64,000 nucleotides of DNA from CAYTLW01 sp964438735 (lineage in GTDB: Bacteria; Myxococcota_A; UBA9042), in NCBI GenBank assembly GCA_964438735.1, contig CAYTLW010000027.1, positions 1-64,000 of the forward strand, in the 5' to 3' direction. Positions 20,296-32,897 of the stretch are shown here, piece after piece (position 1 is the first letter of the stretch; every line of letters starts with the position of its first letter). The notes beneath the pieces are model-generated. The model worked only from the letters and a program-made list of their open reading frames with translations, was not told the DNA's origin and did no database searches. Position numbers and translations under genes: made by a program.

Positions 20296-22964
20296 CACTT
20301 GTTCAGCAGTTCGTCGATCTTCGGCACCAGCTCCTTGAGCGTGTCGGTGCCATAGCCGACGTACTTTTCTACGATGAGCCCATCCCGTCCGACCAGGTAG
20401 GCGCTGGGCATGTTCTGGACGTCAAAACGGCCGAGGATCTTCGCCTGCGGGTCCAACGCGACGGGGTAGGGCAGGGCCATGGGCTCGACAAAGTCGCGCG
20501 CAGCCTTCTCGTCCGTGTCGACCCCGATGGCCACCACCTGGAAGCCCTTGGCGCCCTTGTCCTTGACCAGTTGAGCCAGGGCCGGCAGCTCGGCCCGGCA
20601 GGGCGTGCACCAGGAGGCGAAGAAGGTCAGGAAGGTCACCTTGGCCTTGAACGTCACCGCGCTGATCTTGCCGCCCTTGAGGTCGCCGATGCTGAAGTCC
20701 GGCACCTTCTGCCCCAGCATCGACTCCGGCGCGCTCGCGGGCACCGCCTTGCCCTTGGAGTTGCTGACGGGTTTGCTGCTGCAACAGCGGAAGCCGATGG
20801 CGTGGTTCTTGTGGCCCGGACCAAAGGAGTCGTGCGCCCGGTAGCAGCTGCCCTTGTCGCCGACACGGAAGTCGCCGCCCGCCAGCAGGGCCTTGTCGGA
20901 GGAGGTGCCGACCCACTCCTCGACGTTGCCGGTCAGGTCGAAGATGCCGTCGGGCGTGTGGCAATACGCCATGCCCCCGGTCAGGCCCGGCCGCCCCTTG
21001 ATGCGATCCTCATCGACGCGGCACCAGCGATCTTCGTAGTAGTCGGCGTAGGGGAACTGGTTGCCTTCCACGTAATCGTTGGCGTAGTTGCCATCCTTGT
21101 CGTCATCCACGGCGGGTTTGCCCTGGCAGGCGCTGACCCACTCTTCGGTGGTGCACAGGCGTTTGCCGGCTTTGCGACAGGCCTGGTCGGCTTCGAACCA
21201 CGTGGCATTAGCCGGCATGACGCTGCCCAGCGAGAGCGCCTTGCCGTTGCTGTCGATGGCGGATTCGTAGGCGTCGATCCAAAAGAAGCCCGCGGCCTTC
21301 TTGACCCGTACCTGCGCGCCACCGGCGGCCCTGGGAGTCGCTGGCGCCGGCGGCGCCGGGGTAGGAGCGGTCGCCGCAGTCGGCTTGCCGAGCTCCTGCT
21401 GCACCGCATGGTCCAACAGCTCCTCGGAGATGGCGCCCTGGTAGAGCGTGCCGTTGACGAAGGTGCGCGGCGTGGCCGTGATGCCCAGACCCAGGGCCGC
21501 CTCGTCCATGTGGCGGCTGAGTACGCGGCGCGGCTCGGGGGTGCGCATGCAGGCGACGTAGCGGTCCAGGTCGCCGCCGACCTCCTTGATGTAGTGCCGC
21601 AGGTCGGGCGTCTTCAGCTTGTGCTGGTTCTTGAACAGGATGTCGTGCATGGGCCAGAACAGATCCTGCCGTCGCGCGCATTCGGCCGCCAGCGAGGCGT
21701 TGCAGGCGTAGGGATGGCGGTTGTTCTTGACGTGTTTATTGCACAACGTGTTCATCGGAAAGTGCTTGAACACGATGCGAACGCTCTGGCCCTTGTAGCG
21801 GCGGCCGATGTTCTGCAGCGCGTAGAAGATCTTCTTGCAATAGGGACACTGAAAGTCCGCGTACTGCACGATGTTGACCTTGGCGTCGGCCGGTCCGATG
21901 GCGGCGTCGTCGTCGTGGATGGGCACCACGTACTTGTTGCCAGCCAGCTTCTTGGCCAGCCCGGTATAAATGGCGCCTGGCTGGCTTCCCGACTGGTTGG
22001 CAGCAGGGGCTGCAGGTGGCGGCGGCGGCGTGGCTGGCGGTGGCTCGGGCGCCGCGGTGGCGGCGAGTTCGGCTTCTGTGGCCTTGGCGGCCGCGTCCGC
22101 GTGGGCGATGGATTGCTGGACCAGCTCGTCCTTGCTGTCGGCATACCAGAACAGGGCGCTACCAAAGACGGCGCCACACACCACCGAAGCGGTCAGCAGC
22201 GGCGACATCCACTCGGGCGGATGGCTCTCCTGCCCCAGATCTGCGATGGCCTGCGTCGCCAGCACCAGCACCGCCACCGCAGCCGCGTCCATGGTCAGGC
22301 AGAACAGGCAGAGCGTGCCCTCGACAGCGATCATCACGTACAGCAGCCAGGCGCCATAGAGCACCGCAAAAGCGGCGTCCACCTGCAGCATCCGCAGCGC
22401 CGCGAGCGACTTGCCATCACGCCCCGAACCCAACCAGGCCAGCGCAGCCATGGCGGCATAAAAGGGGATGGCAAAGACCGTCACAGGGATGCCGAAGAGC
22501 TTGCCGGATTGCGAGGTGTTGATCTTGTCGCAGTTGAATGCGTCGCCGAAGTTGCACGCCGACTCGAAGGCTTCGACGCCATAGGTGCTGAGCATGTAGC
22601 TGCGCAGCAGGTAGGCAGCGGCAGCAGCGGCGACGGCGAGGCAGGCCCAGATGGCCCAGATGCGGGTGGGGATGGACGGAGCCGGAGATTGTGGAGCGGG
22701 CTCGGACACGGGCTCGGACACGGGCTCGGACTCGGACGCGGGCTCGGACACGGGCACGGGCTCGGGCACGGGCTCGGGCTCGGACTCGGGCTCGGACACG
22801 GGCTCGGACACGGTTTCGGCCACGGGCTCGGACGCGGTTTCGGTCACGGGCACGGGCACGGGCTCGGACACGGGCTCAGCCGGCGGAGGTGCGTCGGGTG
22901 GCGGCTGCTGTGGCGCGGCTGGCTCGGTTGCGCTTTGGTCTGGTTTGTCTTTCTTGCTGGCCAT
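20295..22964 (-). CDS. VKOR-DsbA-FGE-TlpA four-module envelope redox fusion
   Basis: An 889-residue membrane-anchored protein. Residues 1-97 are a Ser/Glu/Pro/Val repeat tail. Residues 103-275 are a vitamin K epoxide reductase domain with loop cysteines 137 and 145 and the active site CLFC (219-222). Residues 345-527 are a DsbA-like thioredoxin with CPYC (373-376) and a TP cis-proline at 498-499. Residues 555-730 resemble a formylglycine-generating-enzyme/sulfatase-modifying fold (LCTTEEWVSACQG, DLTGNVEEWVG, HAIGFRCC). Residues 750-889 are a TlpA-like redoxin with CTPC (786-789). VKOR re-oxidises DsbA using quinone, so the first two modules form a self-contained disulfide-making machine. FGE and TlpA modules on the same chain are unusual. 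It starts 127 nt after prmA. Confidence 0.9.
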   Translation of the reverse strand: MASKKDKPDQSATEPAAPQQPPPDAPPPAEPVSEPVPVPVTETASEPVAETVSEPVSEPESEPEPVPEPVPVSEPASESEPVSEPVSEPAPQSPAPSIPTRIWAIWACLAVAAAAAAYLLRSYMLSTYGVEAFESACNFGDAFNCDKINTSQSGKLFGIPVTVFAIPFYAAMAALAWLGSGRDGKSLAALRMLQVDAAFAVLYGAWLLYVMIAVEGTLCLFCLTMDAAAVAVLVLATQAIADLGQESHPPEWMSPLLTASVVCGAVFGSALFWYADSKDELVQQSIAHADAAAKATEAELAATAAPEPPPATPPPPPAAPAANQSGSQPGAIYTGLAKKLAGNKYVVPIHDDDAAIGPADAKVNIVQYADFQCPYCKKIFYALQNIGRRYKGQSVRIVFKHFPMNTLCNKHVKNNRHPYACNASLAAECARRQDLFWPMHDILFKNQHKLKTPDLRHYIKEVGGDLDRYVACMRTPEPRRVLSRHMDEAALGLGITATPRTFVNGTLYQGAISEELLDHAVQQELGKPTAATAPTPAPPAPATPRAAGGAQVRVKKAAGFFWIDAYESAIDSNGKALSLGSVMPANATWFEADQACRKAGKRLCTTEEWVSACQGKPAVDDDKDGNYANDYVEGNQFPYADYYEDRWCRVDEDRIKGRPGLTGGMAYCHTPDGIFDLTGNVEEWVGTSSDKALLAGGDFRVGDKGSCYRAHDSFGPGHKNHAIGFRCCSSKPVSNSKGKAVPASAPESMLGQKVPDFSIGDLKGGKISAVTFKAKVTFLTFFASWCTPCRAELPALAQLVKDKGAKGFQVVAIGVDTDEKAARDFVEPMALPYPVALDPQAKILGRFDVQNMPSAYLVGRDGLIVEKYVGYGTDTLKELVPKIDELLNK
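22698..22879 (-). repeat. GC-rich 6/12-nt minisatellite encoding SEPV-type repeats
   Basis: About 180 nt of tandem variants of GGCTCGGACACG (plus strand) encode the Ser/Glu/Pro/Val tail of the fusion protein. The units are imperfect, and expansion or contraction in multiples of 6 would keep the frame. Confidence 0.85.
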
Positions 22965-23091
22965 GGCTGATCCCTGCGGTTCGAGTTCGACCGAACGGAG
23001 CCCATGATCGCCCCGCTTCGGGGGCTGTCAACACCGATGCGGGTGGCTTCATGCCGACTCGCGATTGTGGCGACCTTCGCGGGCTCGAGAT

Positions 23092-23940
23092 TCAGGCAGG
23101 ACGCATCTTCAGGGCGACCCACTGACCGGCCGTGCGCTCGTCCATCAGCGCCAGTGGAGACAGGGCGGCGAGGACCTTGGCGCGCATGTCGCGGTCGAGC
23201 CCGGAGACGATGACTTCGGATCGGCTGCGGACCGCCAGCAGGGGCCCGAGATCGACCAGGCAGCCGGCGGGCATGTTGGCGATGACCAGGTCGTGGGGTG
23301 GCGTGCTCTCGTCGAGCGTGCCTTGACGGAATGTGCACAGCGTTTGGACCTGGTTGCGCCTCGCCTGGTCGCGCGCCAGCTCGACGGCATGGGCGTCGGT
23401 GTCGACGCCCAGGGTTCGCCAGCCCAGCCGCGCGGCGGCGATCGACAACACCCCGGTTCCGCAGCCGACGTCGAGCAGGGAGCCTGGCGGGCGGTCGGCG
23501 AGGGTGGCGTCGAGCACCTCCATGGCCAGCCTTGTCGACGGGTGGTGGCCGCTGCCGAAGCCGCCGCCGGGCTCCAGGTAGAGGGTGTGCAGGACGTCGG
23601 CGATCGGTGGCGAACCGGGCAGGGCGACCGCGAATCGTTGGGACAGTCGCAGCGGTTGCCACCAGGCGCGCCAGCCCGGCCGCCAGTCCGCGTTGGGTGC
23701 CTGGGTTCCCAGCGTTGCGTCCGCCGCGCCCAGGGCGCCGAGCCACGCGCCCATGGCATCGATCAACGCCAACGGCGGGCGTTTGTCGAAGTTGTAGGAG
23801 GCCGCCTCTTGCGCGGGGTCGTAGTCGGTGCGGACCGCGGGATGGCCGGCTTCGATCAGGGAGCCCAGTACATCGGCGCGCCCTTCGTCGATGGCCACCC
23901 GAAGCGTCCAAGAGGCGGCGGCGTGGTGGGGCTGCGTCAT
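23092..23940 (-). CDS. prmA: Ribosomal protein L11 methyltransferase-like enzyme
   Basis: A 282-residue class I SAM-dependent methyltransferase. The PrmA hallmark GGGFGSGHHPSTRLAMEVL (usually AFGTGxHPTT) precedes motif I, SLLDVGCGTGVLSIAAARLG, and motif II, LGVDTDAHAVELARDQARRN. The post-I region LVIANMPAGCLVDLGP replaces the usual NILA. An N-terminal domain of about 110 residues precedes the fold, as in PrmA. PrmA trimethylates ribosomal protein L11 in the cytoplasm. It heads the envelope redox gene cluster on the minus strand, with a 127-nt gap before the fusion gene. Confidence 0.85.
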   Translation of the reverse strand: MTQPHHAAASWTLRVAIDEGRADVLGSLIEAGHPAVRTDYDPAQEAASYNFDKRPPLALIDAMGAWLGALGAADATLGTQAPNADWRPGWRAWWQPLRLSQRFAVALPGSPPIADVLHTLYLEPGGGFGSGHHPSTRLAMEVLDATLADRPPGSLLDVGCGTGVLSIAAARLGWRTLGVDTDAHAVELARDQARRNQVQTLCTFRQGTLDESTPPHDLVIANMPAGCLVDLGPLLAVRSRSEVIVSGLDRDMRAKVLAALSPLALMDERTAGQWVALKMRPA

Positions 23941-24066
23941 GGCATCGTCCTACCTCAACGCCCCCGCGCGGTCGAGCGCAACCGTTTTAACGATCGGGGT
24001 TCGAGCGGCAAGCACTTGATAGTCGGTGCAGATCCCGATTCCTCGTTGACCGGTCTGCGCAATCGA

Positions 24067-24086
24067 TAGTAAGTGCGTACTCACTA
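24067..24086. promoter_or_regulatory. Probable TetR operator palindrome
   Basis: TAGTAAGTGCGTACTCACTA is a 20-nt imperfect palindrome with 8 of 10 positions matching between half-sites. It lies 37 nt upstream of the TetR gene start, in the prmA/tetR divergent region. Its AGTNAGT half-sites resemble operators of TetR regulators of efflux pumps. It would place the TetR-RND operon under autoregulation. Confidence 0.65.
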
Positions 24087-24123
24087 ACCCCGGCGACTCC
24101 GCCGGCAGCCCGAGGACTCCAAC

Positions 24124-24741
24124 ATGTCCAGACCGCGCACCATCGACGACGCCCAGATCCTGGAGGCCGCCCGCGCGGTCTTTCTCGAACGCGGCGTGCG
24201 GGCCTCCACGGCCAGCATCGCACGCGCCGCAGGCGTCTCCGAAGGCACCATCTTCAAGCGATTCGATACCAAGCAGGAGCTCTTCTTCGCCGCCATGGGG
24301 CTGCCCAGGCCCATCCAGGCCGCGAAGTTGCTCGCCGGCCGGGCGGGGCAGGGCGATGTGCGCACCCACCTGGTGGAGGTCTCGCTGGAGATCATCGCCT
24401 TCCTGCGCGAGATGATCCCGCGAATGACCTTGCTCTGCGCGCACCCGGCCTACGATCCGAAGGTCATCTTCGCCGGCGATGACGAGCCGCCGCCGGTGCG
24501 CGTCATCCGCGGACTGGCCGCCTGGATCGCCGCCGAGTGCGAGGCCGGGCGGGTCGGACACTGCGAACCGGAGAAGGTGGCCCGCGTCCTGCTGGGTTCG
24601 CTGCATAACTTCGTCTTCTGGGAGGTCGCCGGGCTCAGCCGTGGCTCTTCGGAGACGGCGCGGGAATACGCCGAGGGGGTCGTCGACCTGCTGTGGCTCG
24701 GGATCGGCCCCACGCCGGACCCGGCGGAGGCGAGCGCATGA
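24124..24741 (+). CDS. TetR/AcrR-family transcriptional regulator
   Basis: A 205-residue repressor-type protein. The N-terminal helix-turn-helix (residues 8-55: ILEAARAVFLERGVRASTAS, AGVSEGTIFKRFDTKQEL) is followed by an all-helical ligand-binding domain of about 140 residues. It is the first gene of a four-gene operon. Its stop overlaps the start of the outer-membrane factor by 4 nt (ATGA), so expression of the pump and its repressor is coupled. The palindrome at 24067-24086 is the likely operator. The ligand is presumably a substrate of the pump. Confidence 0.93.
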   Translation: MSRPRTIDDAQILEAARAVFLERGVRASTASIARAAGVSEGTIFKRFDTKQELFFAAMGLPRPIQAAKLLAGRAGQGDVRTHLVEVSLEIIAFLREMIPRMTLLCAHPAYDPKVIFAGDDEPPPVRVIRGLAAWIAAECEAGRVGHCEPEKVARVLLGSLHNFVFWEVAGLSRGSSETAREYAEGVVDLLWLGIGPTPDPAEASA

Positions 24742-26273
24742 CCGGCAGCACCCTCAACCCCATCGTGCTGTTGCTGGCCATGACCCTGGCGGGCTGCAGC
24801 ATGCACCAGGTCAAGGACAAACCCGCGCCGCTGAGTCCGGCGCCCAAGGCCTTCGCCGGCAAGGGAGGCACCGCCAAGGCGCCACTTCGCTGGTGGACGG
24901 CATTCGGCGACCGCCAGCTGGACGGGCTGATGACCCGCGCCCTGGCCGGCAATATGGACCTGAAGCGGGCGGCGGCACGCCTGGGTATGGCCGGCGCCCT
25001 GGCGGCCCAGCAGAGCGCCGCGCAGTGGCCCCAGGTGTCCATCGAGGCCGGTGTGAACGCCAGCAAGAACAACATCTTCCTGAAGCTGCCCGGCCAGGAG
25101 GGCCGACAGCTCGAAGTGACGACCACCACGGTCCCCTTGATGCTCACGGCCGCCTACGAGGTCGACCTCTGGGGGCGGGTCTCGTCGGTTCGCAAGGCCG
25201 CCGGTCTGGATCTGGCCGCCACCCGCGAAGATCGCGACGCCATGGCCATGATGATCAGCGGCCAGGTGGCGGAGACGTGGTTTGCCCTGTTGGAGCAGCG
25301 CGCATCCAAGGCCTTGCTCGCTCGCCAGGTGGCTCAGGGAGAGCAGCTGCTGGAGCTGGTCGAGTTGCGCTTCAGCGTCGGTCAGTCCAACGCCGTCGCG
25401 GTCCTGCAGCAGCGCCAGCAGGTCGCTTCGCTGCGGGCTCAACAGCCCCTGGTCGAAGCGGCCATCGCGACCCTGGGCCACCAGCTCGCGGTCCTGCTGG
25501 GCCGTGCACCCGGTGGTGACCTGGGACTGAAGCGTGACGCAGCCCTGCCCAAGGCGCCGCCCCTGCCGGCGACCGGCGTGCCGGCGGAGATCCTGGCCCG
25601 ACGTCCAGACGTGCGCGCCGCCATGTTGCGGGTGCGGGGCGCGGACCACCGGGTGGGCGTGGCCATCGCCGATCGATTCCCAGCCTTGCGTTTGACCGGC
25701 CGGGCCGGTTTCCAGGGCCGCGACGGGGTCGAGAACCTGTTCGACAACTGGATCTGGAATCTGGCCGCCAATCTCGCCGCGCCGCTCATCGATGGCGGGC
25801 GCCGCAAAGCCGAGGTGCGGCGCAACCAGTTTGGTCTGCAAGACGCCCTGGCGGCTTATACCCAGAAGGTGATCGGCGCCATCGCCGAAGTGGAGGACGC
25901 CCTGGTGCGCGAAAAGCGGCAGGGGGAACACATCTCGGCCCTGGAGCGACGCCTCGACCTGGCCGGCAAGGCGCTCAGCGAAGCGCGCAATCGTTACGCC
26001 GACGGCCAGGGTGACTACCTGAGCGTGCTCACGGCCCTGCAATCGCATCAGCAGGCTGAACGGGCGTTGCTGGGCGCGCGCCGCCAGCTGCTCTCTCATC
26101 GGGTCGCGCTCTATCGCGCCATGGGCGGGTCCTGGGCCGGCAAGAAGGCCGCCTCGAAACCCACGCCCAAACCGGTCCCGAAGTCGGCCGCCCCAGCGCC
26201 AGCCAAGACCGCCGCCGCAGCCGCCCGCACCCGCCTCGCTGCCCTGCCCGCATCCGCCAGGACGCCAAAATGA
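24738..26273 (+). CDS. NodT/TolC-type outer-membrane efflux lipoprotein
   Basis: A 511-residue outer-membrane factor of a tripartite efflux pump. The ATG at 24738 begins a lipoprotein signal (lipobox LAGC, SMHQ following). The body has two repeated helical/barrel halves with family landmarks LRWWTAFGDRQLDGLM, EVDLWGRV, EILARRPDVRAAMLRVRGA and FPALRLTGRAGF. A C-terminal Lys/Pro/Ala tail of about 40 residues extends past the usual end. Start and stop overlap both neighbours by 4 nt. It would form the exit duct for the RND pump encoded downstream. Confidence 0.93.
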   Translation: MTGSTLNPIVLLLAMTLAGCSMHQVKDKPAPLSPAPKAFAGKGGTAKAPLRWWTAFGDRQLDGLMTRALAGNMDLKRAAARLGMAGALAAQQSAAQWPQVSIEAGVNASKNNIFLKLPGQEGRQLEVTTTTVPLMLTAAYEVDLWGRVSSVRKAAGLDLAATREDRDAMAMMISGQVAETWFALLEQRASKALLARQVAQGEQLLELVELRFSVGQSNAVAVLQQRQQVASLRAQQPLVEAAIATLGHQLAVLLGRAPGGDLGLKRDAALPKAPPLPATGVPAEILARRPDVRAAMLRVRGADHRVGVAIADRFPALRLTGRAGFQGRDGVENLFDNWIWNLAANLAAPLIDGGRRKAEVRRNQFGLQDALAAYTQKVIGAIAEVEDALVREKRQGEHISALERRLDLAGKALSEARNRYADGQGDYLSVLTALQSHQQAERALLGARRQLLSHRVALYRAMGGSWAGKKAASKPTPKPVPKSAAPAPAKTAAAAARTRLAALPASARTPK

Positions 26274-27516
26274 TGAAGACGATTCTCAAGTTCCTGCTGC
26301 CCCTGCTCGTCGTGGCCGTCGGTGTCGGCATCGCCGCCGGCTTGCTCAAGACCCGGCCCAAAGCCAAGCGGACCCGCCCGGTGAAGGCGGCGCTGCTGGT
26401 GGACGCGGTCGAGCTGCAGGCCACCACGCGACGGGTGGAGGTGACCGCCATGGGCACCGTGGTGCCCGAGCGCACGATCACCTTGCAACCCGAGGTCAGC
26501 GGCATCCTGCGGCACGAAGGCAGCGGTCTCGAAGATGGCGCCCGCGTCCGCAAGGGCGAGGTCATCGCCCGGATTGACGATCGCGACTACAGACACGCCG
26601 TCACCCAGCGCAAGGCCGACGTCACCCGGGCCCGCTTCGAGGTCACCTTGGAGAAGGGCCGGGCGCGGGTCGCACAACGCGAGTGGAAGCTGCTCGACAA
26701 GGGCATCAAGACCACCAACCTGGGCCGCTCCCTGGCCCTGCGAAAGCCCCACCTGCAGGCGGCGGAGGCGCGCGTCAAGGCCGCCGAGAGCGCCCTGGAA
26801 CAGGCCCGCCTGCGCGTCGAGAGGACCGTGGTTCGTGCGCCCTTCAACGCCATTGTGCGCGCCAAGCGGGCGGCCCTGGGTCAGCTGGTGGGGCCGCAGA
26901 CACCCCTGGCCAGTCTGGTGGCCACCGATCGCTTCCTGGTCCAGGTCTCGGTGCCAGTGGAGCAGCTGTCCTGGATCGCCGTGCCGGGACTGAACGCCAA
27001 AGAAGGGGCGCCGGCGAACATCGTGCAACAGGTCGGCGGCAAGGCCGGCGTCGCCCGCAAGGGCCGGGTGCTGCGGATGCTCGGCGACCTGGATCCCATG
27101 GGTCGCATGGCCCGCCTGATGGTGGCCATCGACCTGCCCCTGGGGCCCACGCTGGGAGAGCCGGCGAAAGCGGCCGTCGAAGCCAACGGCACGCCCCTGC
27201 TGCTGGGCGCCTATGTGCAGGTGGCCATCCAGGGGCGGGAGCTGCGCAACGTCATCGAGATCCCCCGAGCGGCGTTGCGAGAGGGCGACAAGGTCTGGCT
27301 GATCAGCGCCGACAACAAGCTCGACGTGCGCTCGGTGCAGGTCGCCTGGCGACAGCCTGAAACCCTGCTCCTGAACGGTGGCGTCAAGCCGGGCGAGCGC
27401 CTGGTGGTGAGCGCGGTGGCCTCGCCGGTGCCGGGTATGGACCTCCGCTTGAGAGCCAGCGATGGCGGCAAACGCACGGTGCAGGCGCCCGCGAGCGGCG
27501 GTGAGGAGGCGAAGCC

Positions 27517-27520
<4 letters not shown>
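26270..27520 (+). CDS. RND efflux periplasmic adaptor (membrane fusion protein)
   Basis: A 416-residue HlyD/AcrA-type adaptor anchored by an N-terminal transmembrane segment (residues 6-24) rather than a lipid. The lipoyl half-motifs are VSGILRHEGSGLEDGARVRKGEVIARIDDRD and TVVRAPFNAIVRAKRAALGQLV, separated by a helical hairpin (about residues 105-180). A beta-barrel and a membrane-proximal domain follow. It begins with ATGATG overlapping the outer-membrane-factor stop and overlaps the permease start by 4 nt. It bridges the permease and the outer-membrane channel. Confidence 0.94.
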
Positions 27521-30717
<3,197 letters not shown>

Positions 30718-30770
30718 CCGGTAAAAGCGGGATCTTGCCAATGGTCCCGAAAGGTTCTACCCTTCTTTAC

Positions 30771-30788
30771 AGGCGTTCATAAACGCCT
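30771..30788 (+). terminator. Weak hairpin after the RND operon
   Basis: AGGCGTT, a 4-nt loop (CATA) and AACGCCT form a 7-bp stem 54 nt past the permease stop. There is no following T-run, so an intrinsic terminator is doubtful and Rho-dependent ending is equally possible. Confidence 0.3.
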
Positions 30789-30859
30789 CACACCCGCCTC
30801 GGGGCCGTTCGGCTCCCGGCCGGATCGACCTTCGACACGTGCGTACTTGGGGGACGCCC

Positions 30860-31390
30860 ATGTTCTGGTTGACCATCGTCGCCTGCATCCCGCTCGTTCT
30901 TCTGCTTGCGGTGATCATCATCGGCCGATTCCTGCCTCGAAAACACAGCGTCACGCGCCGCGCCCAGTATCGCGCTTCAGCCGAGCGCATCTGGGAGGCC
31001 ATGACCGACCATCGCCAGATGAACGAGTGGCGCACCGACATCAGTCGTGTGCTGCGCGCCAAGGGCAAGGGCGACCTGCCGGCGTGGCAGGAGGTGGGCA
31101 GGTTTACCAAGCGCGCCGTCAACGTGACCACATCGCGGCCGCCCTATCGCCTCAACGCCGACATCGTCAACGGCGTGGTGCCCATGCGGGGCACCATGCG
31201 CTTCCACGTCAAGCCGTCCGGCGGTGGCACCATGCTGACCATCACCGAAGAGGCGGAGATCCCCAGCCCCTTGTTCCGATTTGCCGCTCGCTACATCATC
31301 GGCCTGCACGCTCCCCTGGACCTGCGCCTGCAGGCCCTCGGTCGTTACTTCCGTGAGCGTGTTCGACCCGAGGACGGCAACCCGGTCTGA
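30860..31390 (+). CDS. Membrane-anchored SRPBCC/START-like protein
   Basis: A 176-residue protein. The ATG at 30860 follows a GGGGGA Shine-Dalgarno sequence; an in-frame GTG at 30839 is less likely. One N-terminal transmembrane helix (residues 2-22) is followed by an SRPBCC ligand-binding fold: SVTRRAQYRASAERIWEAMTD, EWRTDISRVLR, then strands ending in GTMLTITEEAEIPSPLFRF and a long C-terminal helix. These folds bind hydrophobic ligands in a central cavity; the ligand is unknown. It is 3 nt upstream of the metallophosphoesterase, so the two probably form an operon. Confidence 0.78.
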   Translation: MFWLTIVACIPLVLLLAVIIIGRFLPRKHSVTRRAQYRASAERIWEAMTDHRQMNEWRTDISRVLRAKGKGDLPAWQEVGRFTKRAVNVTTSRPPYRLNADIVNGVVPMRGTMRFHVKPSGGGTMLTITEEAEIPSPLFRFAARYIIGLHAPLDLRLQALGRYFRERVRPEDGNPV

Positions 31391-31393
31391 GCC

Positions 31394-32848
31394 ATGGCCA
31401 GCGCAGAATCAGACTCGGCCGTCGTCGAGACGGTCATCGTGTCGGATATGCACCTGTCCGACGCCGAGCCGCCCGACTCCAAGCGCCCCCATTGGAAGGC
31501 CTACAAGTGGCGCCGATTCTTCTTCGATGAAGACTTCCGTAAGCTGCTCGAACACGTCGATGCGCAGGCAGAGGGGCCTGTCGAGTTGATCCTCAACGGC
31601 GACGTCTTCGACTTCGACAACATCACCGCTCTGCCGCCGGAGCCGCCCGGCATCCTGCACTGGCTGGCCCGCCTGCGCGGACTGGGCACCGAGCAGTGGA
31701 TGTCGCGCTTCAAGATGGGCCGCATCATCGCCGACCACGAGCCGTGGTTTCGGGCGCTGGCAGAGTTTGTTCGCAAGGGCCACAAAGCGGTCTTTGTCAT
31801 CGGCAACCACGACCTGGAGCTGTCCTGGCCACGGGTGCAGCAGGATCTCGTCGAGGCCATGCAGCTGCCCGACGATGACCGCGAGCGCGTGGTCTTCTGC
31901 AGGTGGTTCTATCTCAGCGGCGGCGACACCTACGTCAGCCACGGCCACCTCTACGATCACTTCTGTACCGTTCGCGATCCCATCAATCCGGTCATCTCGG
32001 TCGCGGGTACGCCCATGGTGCGCATCCCCTTCGGCGACCATGCCGAGCGCTACATGCTCAACGGCATGGGCTATTTCAATCCACACGCGACCAGCAACTA
32101 CATCATGACGGGGCGCGAATATGTGCGCTTCTTCCTCAAGTACATGTTGCGCACGCAGCCGTTCTTGCTCTGGACCTGGTTCTGGAGCGCCGCGGTGACG
32201 CTCATCATGACCCTGCGCGATTTCATCCTGCCGGCCATGCGGGACCCATTGCTGGTCGATGAGAAGGTGCAGTCGGTGGCCGATCGGGCCAACGCCACGC
32301 CGTCCATGGTGCGCAAGCTCAACGCCATGCACGTTCCTTCAGCATGCACCGATCCGCTGAAGATCATCCGCGAGCTGTGGCTGGATCGGGGGGTGCTTTT
32401 CCTGGTCATGGTGTGGGGCGCCTGGCAGCTGGTGATCACCGTCAACTGGGTCTTCCCGATCAGCGTCTGGTGGGTGCTGGTCCCGCTTGCGCTGCTGTTT
32501 CCGCTCTTCTTGCAGTACTCCTTCCGCATCCAGCCGGCGACTTTTGTCGAGCCGCTGCTCGACGAACAGCGCGCTGAATTGTTGTCCCGCATCACGGGCG
32601 TCAAGCGCGTGGTCCTGGGCCATACCCACGTGCCCCAGAAGCAACATATCGGCGATGTGGAGGCCTGGAATTGTGGCTTCTGGTCGCCAGCGTTCGCCGA
32701 GCCCGAGTGCATCAATCGCATCGGCACACAGACCTTCGTCTGGATTCGGCCCGACGCAACGCGGGCACGCGCTGCGGCCATCTGGGAGTGGCCGCCTGGC
32801 GGCGACGAGCCGCTTCCTTACGATCTCGACACAGACGACGCAACGTAG
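31394..32848 (+). CDS. Membrane-associated calcineurin-like metallophosphoesterase
   Basis: A 484-residue phosphoesterase with all five metal-binding blocks: VSDMH (residue ~18), NGDVFDFD (~72), GNHDLEL (~137), SHGH (~178) and GHTHVPQ (~412). Between the last two blocks are two hydrophobic regions (about 250-285 and 330-380), so the catalytic domain is tethered to the membrane with the final block after the helices. The insertion is larger than in LpxH-type enzymes. The substrate is unknown; a lipid-linked or nucleotide phosphoester is plausible. It directly follows the SRPBCC gene. Confidence 0.85.
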   Translation: MASAESDSAVVETVIVSDMHLSDAEPPDSKRPHWKAYKWRRFFFDEDFRKLLEHVDAQAEGPVELILNGDVFDFDNITALPPEPPGILHWLARLRGLGTEQWMSRFKMGRIIADHEPWFRALAEFVRKGHKAVFVIGNHDLELSWPRVQQDLVEAMQLPDDDRERVVFCRWFYLSGGDTYVSHGHLYDHFCTVRDPINPVISVAGTPMVRIPFGDHAERYMLNGMGYFNPHATSNYIMTGREYVRFFLKYMLRTQPFLLWTWFWSAAVTLIMTLRDFILPAMRDPLLVDEKVQSVADRANATPSMVRKLNAMHVPSACTDPLKIIRELWLDRGVLFLVMVWGAWQLVITVNWVFPISVWWVLVPLALLFPLFLQYSFRIQPATFVEPLLDEQRAELLSRITGVKRVVLGHTHVPQKQHIGDVEAWNCGFWSPAFAEPECINRIGTQTFVWIRPDATRARAAAIWEWPPGGDEPLPYDLDTDDAT

Positions 32849-32876
32849 GTGGTTACGCCGCGACTTGCAGTGCTAT

Positions 32877-32892
32877 CCTCCGAATAGGAGGT
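32877..32892 (+). promoter_or_regulatory. Shine-Dalgarno of kamA sequestered in a hairpin
   Basis: CCTCC (32877-32881), loop GAATA, GGAGG (32887-32891): the full Shine-Dalgarno of the following gene forms one strand of a 5-bp all-GC/AT-paired stem, 6 nt before the ATG at 32898. This could limit translation until the stem is opened. Confidence 0.45.
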
Positions 32893-32897
32893 GCATC

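Noticed and set aside
20600..20900. Second DGR variable repeat in the FGE domain of the redox fusion
   Set aside because: The domain end (HAIGFRCC) shares only the general fold motif; there is no nucleotide alignment with the TR.
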